Source: Parachlamydiales bacterium
Lineage (GTDB): Bacteria; Chlamydiota; Chlamydiia; Chlamydiales; Rhabdochlamydiaceae
NCBI GenBank assembly: GCA_027459675.1
Contig: DAIDHO010000004.1
Span: forward strand, 1-64,000
Length of the DNA: 64,000 nucleotides
Direction of reading: 5' to 3'
Shown here: piece after piece, positions 55,021 to 62,649 of the stretch
Layout: every line of letters begins with the position of its first letter
How positions within the stretch are numbered: position 1 is the stretch's first letter
Notes under the pieces: generated by a model
Told to the model about the DNA's origin: nothing
The model's input: only the letters and a program-made list of their open reading frames with translations
Database searches by the model: none
Translations under genes and position numbers: made by a program

Positions 55021-56267
55021 ACAATGTAATAGATTGCTTAAAAGAGCGGGGAATTATAGAGGCCACAACAAGTGAAGAATTGAGATCGATCTGTGAAAAA
55101 CCTATTAAGCTTTATATCGGATTTGATCCTACAGCTGACTCTCTTCATTTGGGAAATCTGGTGGGTATTATGGTTCTCAAATGGTTTGAAACGTTCGGAC
55201 ATACGCCTGTCGTTGTGTTGGGAGGTGCGACGGGAAGAATTGGGGATCCTTCTGGCAAGAGTAATGAGAGGGTTCTTTTAGAGGCTGAAACCATTGAAAG
55301 AAATATCAGTTGCATTCGGAGACATTTCGATCACATTCTCAATAAACCTTTAATGTTCAATAACGACTCTTGGTTTTCAAATTATTCATTCATCGACTTC
55401 TTACGTGATATTGGGAAACATTTCAGAGTGAATATAATGCTGAACAAAGATAGCGTGAAGAGTCGTCTCGAATCAGAAGAGGGGATTTCATTTACCGAGT
55501 TTAGCTATCAACTCCTGCAGAGTTACGATTTCTATTATCTTTATCAACAAGGGGTGATTTTGCAAGCAGGAGGAAGTGATCAGTGGGGTAATATTACAGC
55601 CGGAACTGAACTGATTCGGAAATTGTTAGGTCACACTGCATATGGACTTACTTACCCCCTTTTAACCCGCAGTGATGGCAAAAAAATTGGAAAAACAGAA
55701 GAAGGGGCTATTTGGCTTGCTCCTGAAAAAACCTCTCCGTATGAACTTTATCAATATCTTTTCAGGATGCCTGATGCTGATGTGATTAAACTGATGCGAA
55801 TGCTCACCCTGATGAAAATGGATGAAATTCGGGAGTGGGAAAAAAAGCTTAAGGAGCCCAATTATGTTCCAAATAGCGCCCAGAAAAAGCTCGCTGAGGA
55901 ACTTGTCAGATTCTTACACGGGAATGAAGGGCTCCATTCTGCCTTGCGTGCAACGGAGGCCGCAGCACCCGGTCATCAAACAGAGCTGAGTCCCGCTGTT
56001 TTCCGCCGAATGATGAAAGATCTTCCTTATATCACTCTTTCTAAAAATGAGGTCATCGATAAGAAATATGCCGATATCGCGGTTCAAAGTGGACTTGTGA
56101 CAAGCAAAGGAGAAGCCACAAGACTCGTGGCTCAAGGAGGAGCTTACCTCAACAATGCGCGTGTGGAAGATGCCCATCTTTGCTTGCAAGATTCTCATTT
56201 GATTGGGGGAGAATTTATCTTGATGGCTGCAGGGAAAAAAAAGAAAATTCTCCTACACATTATTTAA
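55017..56267 (+). CDS. tyrS: Tyrosyl-tRNA synthetase
   Basis: Class I synthetase, TyrS type. YIGFDPTADSLHLGNLVG contains the HIGH-like HLGN, LQAGGSDQWGNITAG is the tyrosine pocket, and KKIGKTEEGAIWL takes the KMSKS position. The C-terminus has an S4-like RNA-binding domain (LVTSKGEATRLVAQGGAYLN). Length 416 aa is normal. Confidence 0.97.
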   Translation: MNNVIDCLKERGIIEATTSEELRSICEKPIKLYIGFDPTADSLHLGNLVGIMVLKWFETFGHTPVVVLGGATGRIGDPSGKSNERVLLEAETIERNISCIRRHFDHILNKPLMFNNDSWFSNYSFIDFLRDIGKHFRVNIMLNKDSVKSRLESEEGISFTEFSYQLLQSYDFYYLYQQGVILQAGGSDQWGNITAGTELIRKLLGHTAYGLTYPLLTRSDGKKIGKTEEGAIWLAPEKTSPYELYQYLFRMPDADVIKLMRMLTLMKMDEIREWEKKLKEPNYVPNSAQKKLAEELVRFLHGNEGLHSALRATEAAAPGHQTELSPAVFRRMMKDLPYITLSKNEVIDKKYADIAVQSGLVTSKGEATRLVAQGGAYLNNARVEDAHLCLQDSHLIGGEFILMAAGKKKKILLHII

Positions 56268-56401
56268 ATTTTTTAGAAAAAACTTGCCTGAAAATCAACA
56301 GGATACAACAATGGGGCTCAAGTGGGCCTTCCATCCTATAGAGTGGTTCTAGAGAAAAAGCGGCTCGCTCAAAAAGAGTTAAATCTGGAGATAAAGAGGG
56401 T

Positions 56402-56716
56402 ATGGCTACGATCACCAAAAAAGAATTGGTTACTAAAATCTCGCAAACACTGAGAATTCATCCTAATGAAGTGCGAAATGTGATCCAATCGTTTCTAGAT
56501 GAAATGACAGAATTCCTAGCTAAAGGAGATCGTTTAGAATTTCGTGATTTTGGAGTGTTTGAGATTGTGGAACGGAAACAAAAGATCGGTCGTAATCCCA
56601 AGAATGCATCGGTTGCCATTGTGATCCCTGCCCGTGCTGCTGTAAAATTTACTCCGGGCAAAAAAATGAAAAAAGTAATCGAACAATTACCTGTTCCACC
56701 CAAGACGGTTTCATAG
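56402..56716 (+). CDS. HU/IHF-family DNA-binding protein
   Basis: DNA-bending nucleoid protein. MATITKKELVTKISQTLRI, FRDFGVFEIVERKQKIGRNP and the DNA-arm/proline region VIPARAAVKFTPGKKMKK are diagnostic. 104 aa, slightly longer than HU. Chlamydia has its himD/IHF-like gene in the same neighbourhood (before a hypothetical and accA). ATG 56402 follows an AAAGAGG ribosome site. Confidence 0.94.
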   Translation: MATITKKELVTKISQTLRIHPNEVRNVIQSFLDEMTEFLAKGDRLEFRDFGVFEIVERKQKIGRNPKNASVAIVIPARAAVKFTPGKKMKKVIEQLPVPPKTVS

Positions 56717-56730
56717 AGGTTGTTTAGAGG

Positions 56731-58014
56731 TTGTTGCCTAATACAGCACTAAAGCACGCACGATATGCAGAAGAAATAGATCACTATCTTTTTCTGTTAA
56801 AAGATTTAGTTTGGAAAATCTTACAAGATGCAGAAGAGTTTTCTTCTTTGAAGAAACGTTTTGGAGAGCTTTTCAAACAAGGTTATCCCCCAGGACTTCA
56901 ACTTCCTAGGGCCTATTTAGCGCTTATCGCTCATCTTCTTCATCTAGATCCCGCTCTCATCGTGCCTGAGCAATTTCCCAATGGAACGGCCCTTTTAGAC
57001 ACGCAAGGACTAAGTCAGTCCCGACAAATTCCTGAACCGATGGAACTTGCCCAACTGGGGATTCTTTGGATGATTTTAGGAGTTCGGCTTAACAATGAAG
57101 TTTTGCAAAGAGCAGGTCTTAAAATTGCAGTATGGCAAGCTCATCTTCTAGATAGCCAAGGAAGGCCTCATCTCTCTATTTGGTCGCGTGCTCAAACCTT
57201 CCGCCCTTCCCATTTTTATCACTGGAACTACGTTTTATTTTCCATTGCTTATCGGCTTACCGGAGAAAAGGGGTTTTTAAAAATCGCAGAACTTACTCAA
57301 AAAGAGGTATGGGATCCCATTGCATTCCCTATGAGCCTTTTACCCCTGGTTCCTTCTAAAATACCTCCCCCTATCCCACATTTCTACCATCCTTTTGCAG
57401 AAGAAATCACAGTAGGTATGATGAAATTTACTACAGCTGACATGAGTTTAATAGCCCACCTGAGTGGATGGAATTCAGGTCTTTTTTCCTGTCATAAGCA
57501 AGAGGTTGCTCTTGTTAATGCAGGTCCTCAAGTCGGTTCGTTTGATGACTTAACCCATTTTGGAATTACAAGGACATGGGGGGTCAAACCCCGCTCTTTC
57601 CAAGAAATGAACTGGGAAAAGACAGCTTACCATTGCCATCTCAAAGGATGGACCCAGTTGCATGCTCTGCCGTTTTGGCTAGAGCTGGATGTACAGCTTC
57701 AAGCAGGCCATGCAAATTTGAAAGCGACTCTCCAAGACAAAGAGTTTCCAGAATCTTTAAGCATGGTTCTGTTTCTAAAGTGTAATAAACTTATTTTAGG
57801 GGGGAAACATTCCTTAGAAATGGGAACTTTAGAAAGGTATGAAGGCAAAGCTCTTCCCTTGGAGCTGCAAGGAACGAAAGAAAAAATGGCCTTACATCCT
57901 GACCCCTCTTTAACCATGCAAGTTATTCCTTTGTCAGGGGGAGATCATTTTTGGGGAGCCCATTTTCTGGTCGCCTTCTCTTTTGGACCTTCCTTTAGCC
58001 TTACCATCAAATAA
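56731..58014 (+). CDS. Conserved chlamydial hypothetical protein (between HU/IHF and accA)
   Basis: 427 aa, no named family recognised. Chlamydia has a hypothetical gene in the same position. Start is TTG at 56731 or 56734, close behind AGAGG; no ATG fits. The N-terminal ~230 residues are helical (HARYAEEIDHYLFLLKDLVW), and the C-terminal ~200 are beta-rich (FWLELDVQLQAGHANLKATL, HFWGAHFLVAFSFGPSFSLT). That helical-then-beta order resembles polysaccharide lyases of the heparinase II/III kind, but I see no catalytic motif to support this. No signal peptide. Confidence 0.75.
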   Translation: MLPNTALKHARYAEEIDHYLFLLKDLVWKILQDAEEFSSLKKRFGELFKQGYPPGLQLPRAYLALIAHLLHLDPALIVPEQFPNGTALLDTQGLSQSRQIPEPMELAQLGILWMILGVRLNNEVLQRAGLKIAVWQAHLLDSQGRPHLSIWSRAQTFRPSHFYHWNYVLFSIAYRLTGEKGFLKIAELTQKEVWDPIAFPMSLLPLVPSKIPPPIPHFYHPFAEEITVGMMKFTTADMSLIAHLSGWNSGLFSCHKQEVALVNAGPQVGSFDDLTHFGITRTWGVKPRSFQEMNWEKTAYHCHLKGWTQLHALPFWLELDVQLQAGHANLKATLQDKEFPESLSMVLFLKCNKLILGGKHSLEMGTLERYEGKALPLELQGTKEKMALHPDPSLTMQVIPLSGGDHFWGAHFLVAFSFGPSFSLTIK

Positions 58015-58126
58015 CTTAACACTGTCTTTCGTCCTTTTCTAATCAAAGTAAAATTTTTAATAATTTGAAACAAACGATTTCATCGTGTATCATAGCCTTA
58101 TTCCTGGTTTTATAAGGAGAAGAGGA

Positions 58127-59062
58127 TTGAAGTTTCCAAAAATTATCTTACTTTTATCATTAGCCCTTTTTCTTGTGATCGGTATCGCTGCAAGCGTAAA
58201 GAAATGGGCTTCTGCCCCGCCTAAATCTGTTCTCACAGAGAAAAAAACTCTCACTGTTTCTGCCCCTATTGTGCAAGAAAGTGGTGAACTTCCTAGTGTA
58301 GATCGGATTCAAGAGCTTTTTTCAACAGGAGATAAAAAACTTCCCATTGTTGAAACTATTGCATATGAAAGTGCAGTTCCGTGGCTCAAAGGACGTCCTG
58401 CTTGGATTGGAGATTATGCAAGTTATTACGCCACCTCGCGCCATTTTATTGCTCGAAGCTTGAATGGAAAGCCCGACTATTTTACGCAGAGAGTTTCTCC
58501 TAGAAAGTTATTCAATGTATTTAGAAAAGATAAAAACTTTCAGTTTTATCTTTTAGTCGACCTTTCTCAGTGCAAAATGGCTTTTTATTACATTGATTTA
58601 GATGCAAATGAGCGCGTACTTCTTAAAACATATCGGGTGGGAGTGGGGAAAAAAACTGCGGCGGGATGTTTAACGCCTACAGGACGGTATCAGTTAGGGG
58701 ATAAGATTGCCGTGTATGGGCCTGGGATTATGGGACTTTTTCATGAAAATCAGGTGGAAATGATTCGAGTTTTTGGAACACGATGGCTTCCGTTTGGAAA
58801 AGAACTGGGAAAAACATCTGAACCAAAGAAGGGATTTGGAATTCACGGGGCCCCGTGGGAATTTAATCAAAAAGAGAATCGATGGATCGAAATGCGGCAT
58901 ACGGTAGGAGCCTATGATAGCGACGGCTGCATTCGCATGGCATTTGAAGATATCGAAGAGATTTTTTCAATTGTCATTACTAAGCCTACAGTGGTGGATA
59001 TTGTAAGAAATTTTAAAGAGGCGCGCCTTCCTGGAGTGGAAGTGGTGTTACCTCACCGGTAA
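58127..59062 (+). CDS. L,D-transpeptidase-like YkuD-domain protein
   Basis: One N-terminal membrane helix ([20 protein letters not shown]), a linker, then from ~residue 140 a YkuD domain: [48 protein letters not shown] (His) and [18 protein letters not shown] with the catalytic Cys at ~268. The frame opens at GTG 58085, but TTG at 58127 has AAGGAG at ~7 bases and begins the signal anchor cleanly, so it is preferred (311 aa). Such enzymes make 3-3 peptidoglycan crosslinks or attach proteins. It sits between the conserved hypothetical and accA. Confidence 0.87.
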   Translation: MKFPKIILLLSLALFLVIGIAASVKKWASAPPKSVLTEKKTLTVSAPIVQESGELPSVDRIQELFSTGDKKLPIVETIAYESAVPWLKGRPAWIGDYASYYATSRHFIARSLNGKPDYFTQRVSPRKLFNVFRKDKNFQFYLLVDLSQCKMAFYYIDLDANERVLLKTYRVGVGKKTAAGCLTPTGRYQLGDKIAVYGPGIMGLFHENQVEMIRVFGTRWLPFGKELGKTSEPKKGFGIHGAPWEFNQKENRWIEMRHTVGAYDSDGCIRMAFEDIEEIFSIVITKPTVVDIVRNFKEARLPGVEVVLPHR

Positions 59063-59069
59063 GGGAGTT

Positions 59070-60029
59070 ATGTTACAACACGAAAAAAAAATCTACGAGT
59101 ATGAAGAAACGATTGCGAAGTTTAAGAAGCAGCACCAGGAAAATCCCCTCTTGTCTGAAGCTGAGCTTAACAAACTCGAAAAAAAATTGAATGAGCTTAA
59201 GAAAAAGGTCTACTCTAATCTTTCTCCTTGGGAGCGCGTAGGAATCTCGCGTCATCCTTCTCGTCCTAAAACGACCGATTATATTAAAAACTTATGTGAA
59301 GAATTTCATGAAATCAATGGAGATCGCCTATATCGAGATGATCCTGCAATCATTTGTGGGCTTGCCAAGATTGAGGGCGTGAAATTCATGATCATTGGCC
59401 AAGAGAAGGGAAGTGATACGGAATCAAGGCTAAAACATAATTTTGGAATGCCGTATCCGGAAGGGTATCGGAAAGCGATGCGCTGTATGCAGATGGCTGC
59501 AAAGTTTCATCTACCTGTTTTATGTCTTTTAGATACCCCAGGCGCTTATCCGGGACTTGAAGCGGAAGAGCGCGGTCAAGGAGCAGCCATTGCTCAAAAT
59601 CTTTTCGAAATGGCCCGTCTTCCCACCCCTATTATTATTGTGTTAATCGGAGAAGGGTGTTCAGGGGGAGCTTTAGGAATAGGGGTAGGGGATGCCATTG
59701 GCATGCTCGAACATAGCTACTATGCGGTTATATCTCCGGAAGGATGTGCTTCGATTTTATGGAAAAAAGATGCTTCTAAAAATGAGACCGCAGCAGCGAC
59801 CCTCAAGATGCACGCAGAGAACCTCTTGGATTTCGAAATCATTGATGAGATGATTAAAGAACCTCTGGGTGGGGCCCACCATGACCCTGCCACTGTGTAT
59901 GCCAATGTCAAAAAATATGTGCTCGATCAATGGGAGGGACTTAAATCTATTCCTACCGAGGTGCTCATTGAACAGCGGTATCAAAAATTTCGTCATATGG
60001 GTAGGGTAGCTGTGGCGGATGATATATAA
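59070..60029 (+). CDS. accA: Acetyl-CoA carboxylase carboxyltransferase subunit alpha
   Basis: Transfers CO2 from biotin to acetyl-CoA. N-terminal coiled part ([19 protein letters not shown]), then [60 protein letters not shown] and [19 protein letters not shown]. Length 319 aa. Starts 7 bp after the YkuD gene. Its partner accD is not in the window; accB and accC are at 15404-17268. Confidence 0.97.
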   Translation: MLQHEKKIYEYEETIAKFKKQHQENPLLSEAELNKLEKKLNELKKKVYSNLSPWERVGISRHPSRPKTTDYIKNLCEEFHEINGDRLYRDDPAIICGLAKIEGVKFMIIGQEKGSDTESRLKHNFGMPYPEGYRKAMRCMQMAAKFHLPVLCLLDTPGAYPGLEAEERGQGAAIAQNLFEMARLPTPIIIVLIGEGCSGGALGIGVGDAIGMLEHSYYAVISPEGCASILWKKDASKNETAAATLKMHAENLLDFEIIDEMIKEPLGGAHHDPATVYANVKKYVLDQWEGLKSIPTEVLIEQRYQKFRHMGRVAVADDI

Positions 60030-60104
60030 AATTATTTATACTCTCTCCGGTTCAAAAATACACAGGAGGCGTGAAGTGAAGGCCTAAAGGCATATTTTTC
60101 TTAA

Positions 60105-60299
60105 AAGAGCCTCTGCCTCATTCAACGATTGCGAGCCAATCTTCCCCGCGAGTGGATTATCGAGATGGTTGCCCAGGGAGACTGGAAGACACTACATCAG
60201 TTTGCATTAGAGCAAAAAGAAGCCATGGACTTGACACCAGAACGTTTAATCTACATTCCTAGACCTCGCAATAGACTTCTTTCAAAACTCAACTTTTAA
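60105..60299 (+). pseudogene. Orphan C-terminal-looking coding fragment cut by the IS5-type element
   Basis: One frame is open from 60105 to a stop at 60297-60299. It reads QRLRANLPREWIIEMVAQGD, then WKTLHQFALEQKEAMDLTPE and RLIYIPRPRNR before entering the IS terminal repeat. Composition is protein-like, but no start codon, ribosome site or family is seen. Probably the remains of a gene destroyed by the insertion and the neighbouring repeat. Confidence 0.45.
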
Positions 60300-61188
60300 C
60301 TTTGGTTTTGGTTAAAATACCTTCAAACTATGAGGTGGTATTCATGAGATTTGAAGTTGTGCAAAATTTAAAAGCAGAAGAATTTCGTCGGCTAACAGGA
60401 GTAAAACGTGAGACGTTTAACAAAATGGCGGAGATTATAGAGCAAGCGCTCCCTGGAAAAAAATCACGAGGAGGCCGTCCTAACAGGCTTAGCGCTCAAA
60501 ACATGATTTTGATGACATTAGAATATTTAAGAGAATACAGAACTTATTTTCACATTTCTACGAGTTATGGAATGAGTGAGAGTAACTGTTATAAGAAAAT
60601 TCGTTTTGTAGAAGACACCTTAATTAAAAGCGGTAGTTTTCCTCTACCTGGCCGTAAAGCTCTGCTAAAAAGCGATATAGAGTATGAAGTGATTTTAGTA
60701 GACGCCACAGAGAGTCCGGTTGAAAGACCAAAAAAAAGCAAAGACGTTACTACTCGGGGAAGAAAAAAAGGCACACTTTAAAAACACAAATCATTGTGAA
60801 TAAGAAAACAACGCAAATCATATGCACAAACTATAAGAACGGAAAATGCCATGACTTTCGGCTTTTTAAAGAATCAAAAATAGTCGTCCATCCGGAGATA
60901 GCAATTGGAGTGGATACGGGTTATCAAGGCCTACAAAAAATACACGCTCGAACCTGGATACCCAAGAAGAAAAGCAAAAAAACATCCTCTATCTAAAGAG
61001 GATAAGAAAAAGAACACAGATCTATCTAGGAAAAGAGTCGTTGTTGAAAATGTGATAGGGATGTTGAAACGATTCAAAATTATCTCCGACCGCTATAGAA
61101 ATCGCCGCAAAAGATTCGGGCTTCGCTTCAATTTACTGGCTGGTTTATACAACTTTGAGCTTGAAAATTGAGTTTTGAAAGAAGTCTA
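60272..61188 (+). mobile_element. IS5-type insertion sequence with 21-bp terminal repeats
   Basis: A perfect 21-bp inverted repeat (TAGACTTCTTTCAAAACTCA...) is at 60272-60292 and 61168-61188. It encloses one transposase split over three reading segments. The outer TA may be target duplication. The right end abuts the MITE-like palindrome at 61189. Confidence 0.85.
60344..61171 (+). pseudogene. IS5-family transposase, frame changed twice in A-tracts
   Basis: Start ATG 60344 (MRFEVVQNLKAEEFRRLTG) after GAGGTGG. N-terminal helix-turn-helix (FHISTSYGMSESNCYKKI), then the first DDE aspartate in VILVDATESPVERPKK. At A8 (60730-60737) the sense needs a -1 change into KKKQRRYYSGKKK, then AIGVDTGYQGLQKIH (second Asp). 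At A7 (60976-60982) a +1 change restores the first frame into HPLSKEDKKKN and VVVENVIGMLKRFKII (Glu). A AAA AAA before 60737 is a workable slip site for -1 recoding; the +1 change is less usual, so the gene is either broken or relies on slippage. Confidence 0.82.
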
Positions 61189-61352
61189 ATACCATTCGCA
61201 AGAAATAAATTCATAAATTCGACAAGGAGGCAGCCCAAATTTTTGTGCCTGGAGCGCGCGACCATTGCCGAATGGCAAGGCGCAAGTGAAGGCTAAAAAT
61301 TTGTTGCTAAGCCGACGCGGTCAAATATGAATTTATTTCTTGCGAATGGTAT
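61189..61352. repeat. MITE-like long palindrome with 27-bp terminal inverted repeats
   Basis: The first and last 27 bases (ATACCATTCGCAAGAAATAA... and its complement) pair perfectly. Complementarity continues imperfectly inside (CCCAAATTTTTGTGCC against GGCTAAAAATTTG), with an apical GC-rich part near 61249-61292. There is no open frame, so it is a candidate non-autonomous element. Confidence 0.85.
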
Positions 61353-61428
61353 AAGCTAAAGGTTCTTAGCTTTTATGGGCTTTTTTGAGCCTATTTTTAA
61401 TTCTCTTCTTGGGGGGTTATATCAACTG

Positions 61429-62649
61429 CTAAGTGGGTGCTTCCAAAGCTTGTCCAGCCAGATAGCCGGTAGTCCATGCATTTTGAAAATTAAAGCCTCC
61501 AGTGACTCCATCGATATTTAAAATTTCTCCGACAAAGAAAAGACCGGGAACAATTTTGCTTTGCATCGTTTTAAAGTCCATTTCTTTCAGGGTCACTCCT
61601 CCACACGTAACAAACTCTTCTTTGTGGGTGGTTTTGCCCTCCATTTGATAAGAGTCGAGTTGTAAAGAGCTTGAAAGTTGCTCAATATCAGAATGACTTA
61701 AGTGAGCAAGAACTTTGTCTGTGAAAGGACTCGATAAAATTTTCCATAAATTTTTGGGCAGATCGCAAAAATTTAAATGAACTAATTTCTTCGAAGGATG
61801 CTCTTTCTTTAAAATTTTAAATCGATTTTTAAGCTGCTCTAGAGAAAGATGTGGGATCCAATTGATTTGAACGTTTGTGCGATACTGTAAAGCATGGAGA
61901 GGGCGCGCTGCCCATGCAGATAACTTGAGCACTGCGGGCCCGCTAAAACCAAAATGCGTGATAAGGAGGGGTCCTGTTTGTTTCATACACAAGGCTGGTA
62001 GGGCGACGGTCGCATTTTGCACAGCAATTCCAGAAAGAGTACAAAGGCGAGAAGTGGGAACATTGAAGGTAAAAAGAGAAGGAACGGGGGGATCAATGGT
62101 ATGGCCTAAAGAGTTGGCCCATCGATGGCCTTCCGGACTACTACCTGTGGCTAAAACTAAGGATTTACAGATAAGAGTTGTTCCATCGCGCATTTGAATA
62201 TGAAAACGCCCTTCTACATGAAAAATGGAGATAATATGCTGGCGTATGTGAAGGTTGACCCCGAGGTTACAGGCTTGGTTTAAAAGTGCATCGATGATCG
62301 TTTGCGACTGATCTGTCGTCGGAAATACCCTGCCGTCTTTTTCGGTTTTGAGGTGGACCCCCTGTTTTTCAAACCACCTGATGGTATCTTTCGGTTGAAA
62401 GCGGTAAAAACACCCTAGCAGCTCTTTTCCTCCTCGTGGATAGTTCTGAATCAGTTGAGCAGGCTCAAAACAGGCATGGGTTACATTACATCTTCCTCCT
62501 CCAGAAACACGTACTTTAGAGAGAAAAATAGCTGATTTTTCAAGGACGGTTACACAAAGCGTAGGAGAGGTTTCTTTAGCGATGACAGCGGTGAAAATGC
62601 CTGACGCCCCGCCCCCTATAATTACTACATCAGTTTGCTGAGATGTCAT
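61429..62649 (-). CDS. HI0933/YhiN-family FAD-dependent oxidoreductase
   Basis: Flavoprotein of the BaiN/HI0933 family. FAD-binding VVIIGGGASGIFTAVIAKE at the start, then KVRVSGGGRCNVTHACFEP, GRVFPTTDQSQTIIDALL, LATGSSPEGHRWANSLGH, and the C-terminal GLFFVGEILNIDGVTGGFNF with QNAWTTGYLAG. The open frame extends 34 codons upstream, but ATG at 62649 (MTSQQTDVVIIGGG) gives the normal N-terminus and 406 aa. It overlaps the end of the preceding gene by 20 bp. Physiological substrate unknown. Confidence 0.93.
   Translation of the reverse strand: MTSQQTDVVIIGGGASGIFTAVIAKETSPTLCVTVLEKSAIFLSKVRVSGGGRCNVTHACFEPAQLIQNYPRGGKELLGCFYRFQPKDTIRWFEKQGVHLKTEKDGRVFPTTDQSQTIIDALLNQACNLGVNLHIRQHIISIFHVEGRFHIQMRDGTTLICKSLVLATGSSPEGHRWANSLGHTIDPPVPSLFTFNVPTSRLCTLSGIAVQNATVALPALCMKQTGPLLITHFGFSGPAVLKLSAWAARPLHALQYRTNVQINWIPHLSLEQLKNRFKILKKEHPSKKLVHLNFCDLPKNLWKILSSPFTDKVLAHLSHSDIEQLSSSLQLDSYQMEGKTTHKEEFVTCGGVTLKEMDFKTMQSKIVPGLFFVGEILNIDGVTGGFNFQNAWTTGYLAGQALEAPT

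Noticed and set aside
57484-57512. Further copy of the AAGCAAGAGGT repeat
   Set aside because: Only an 11-12 base match inside a coding region, without the flanking conserved bases.
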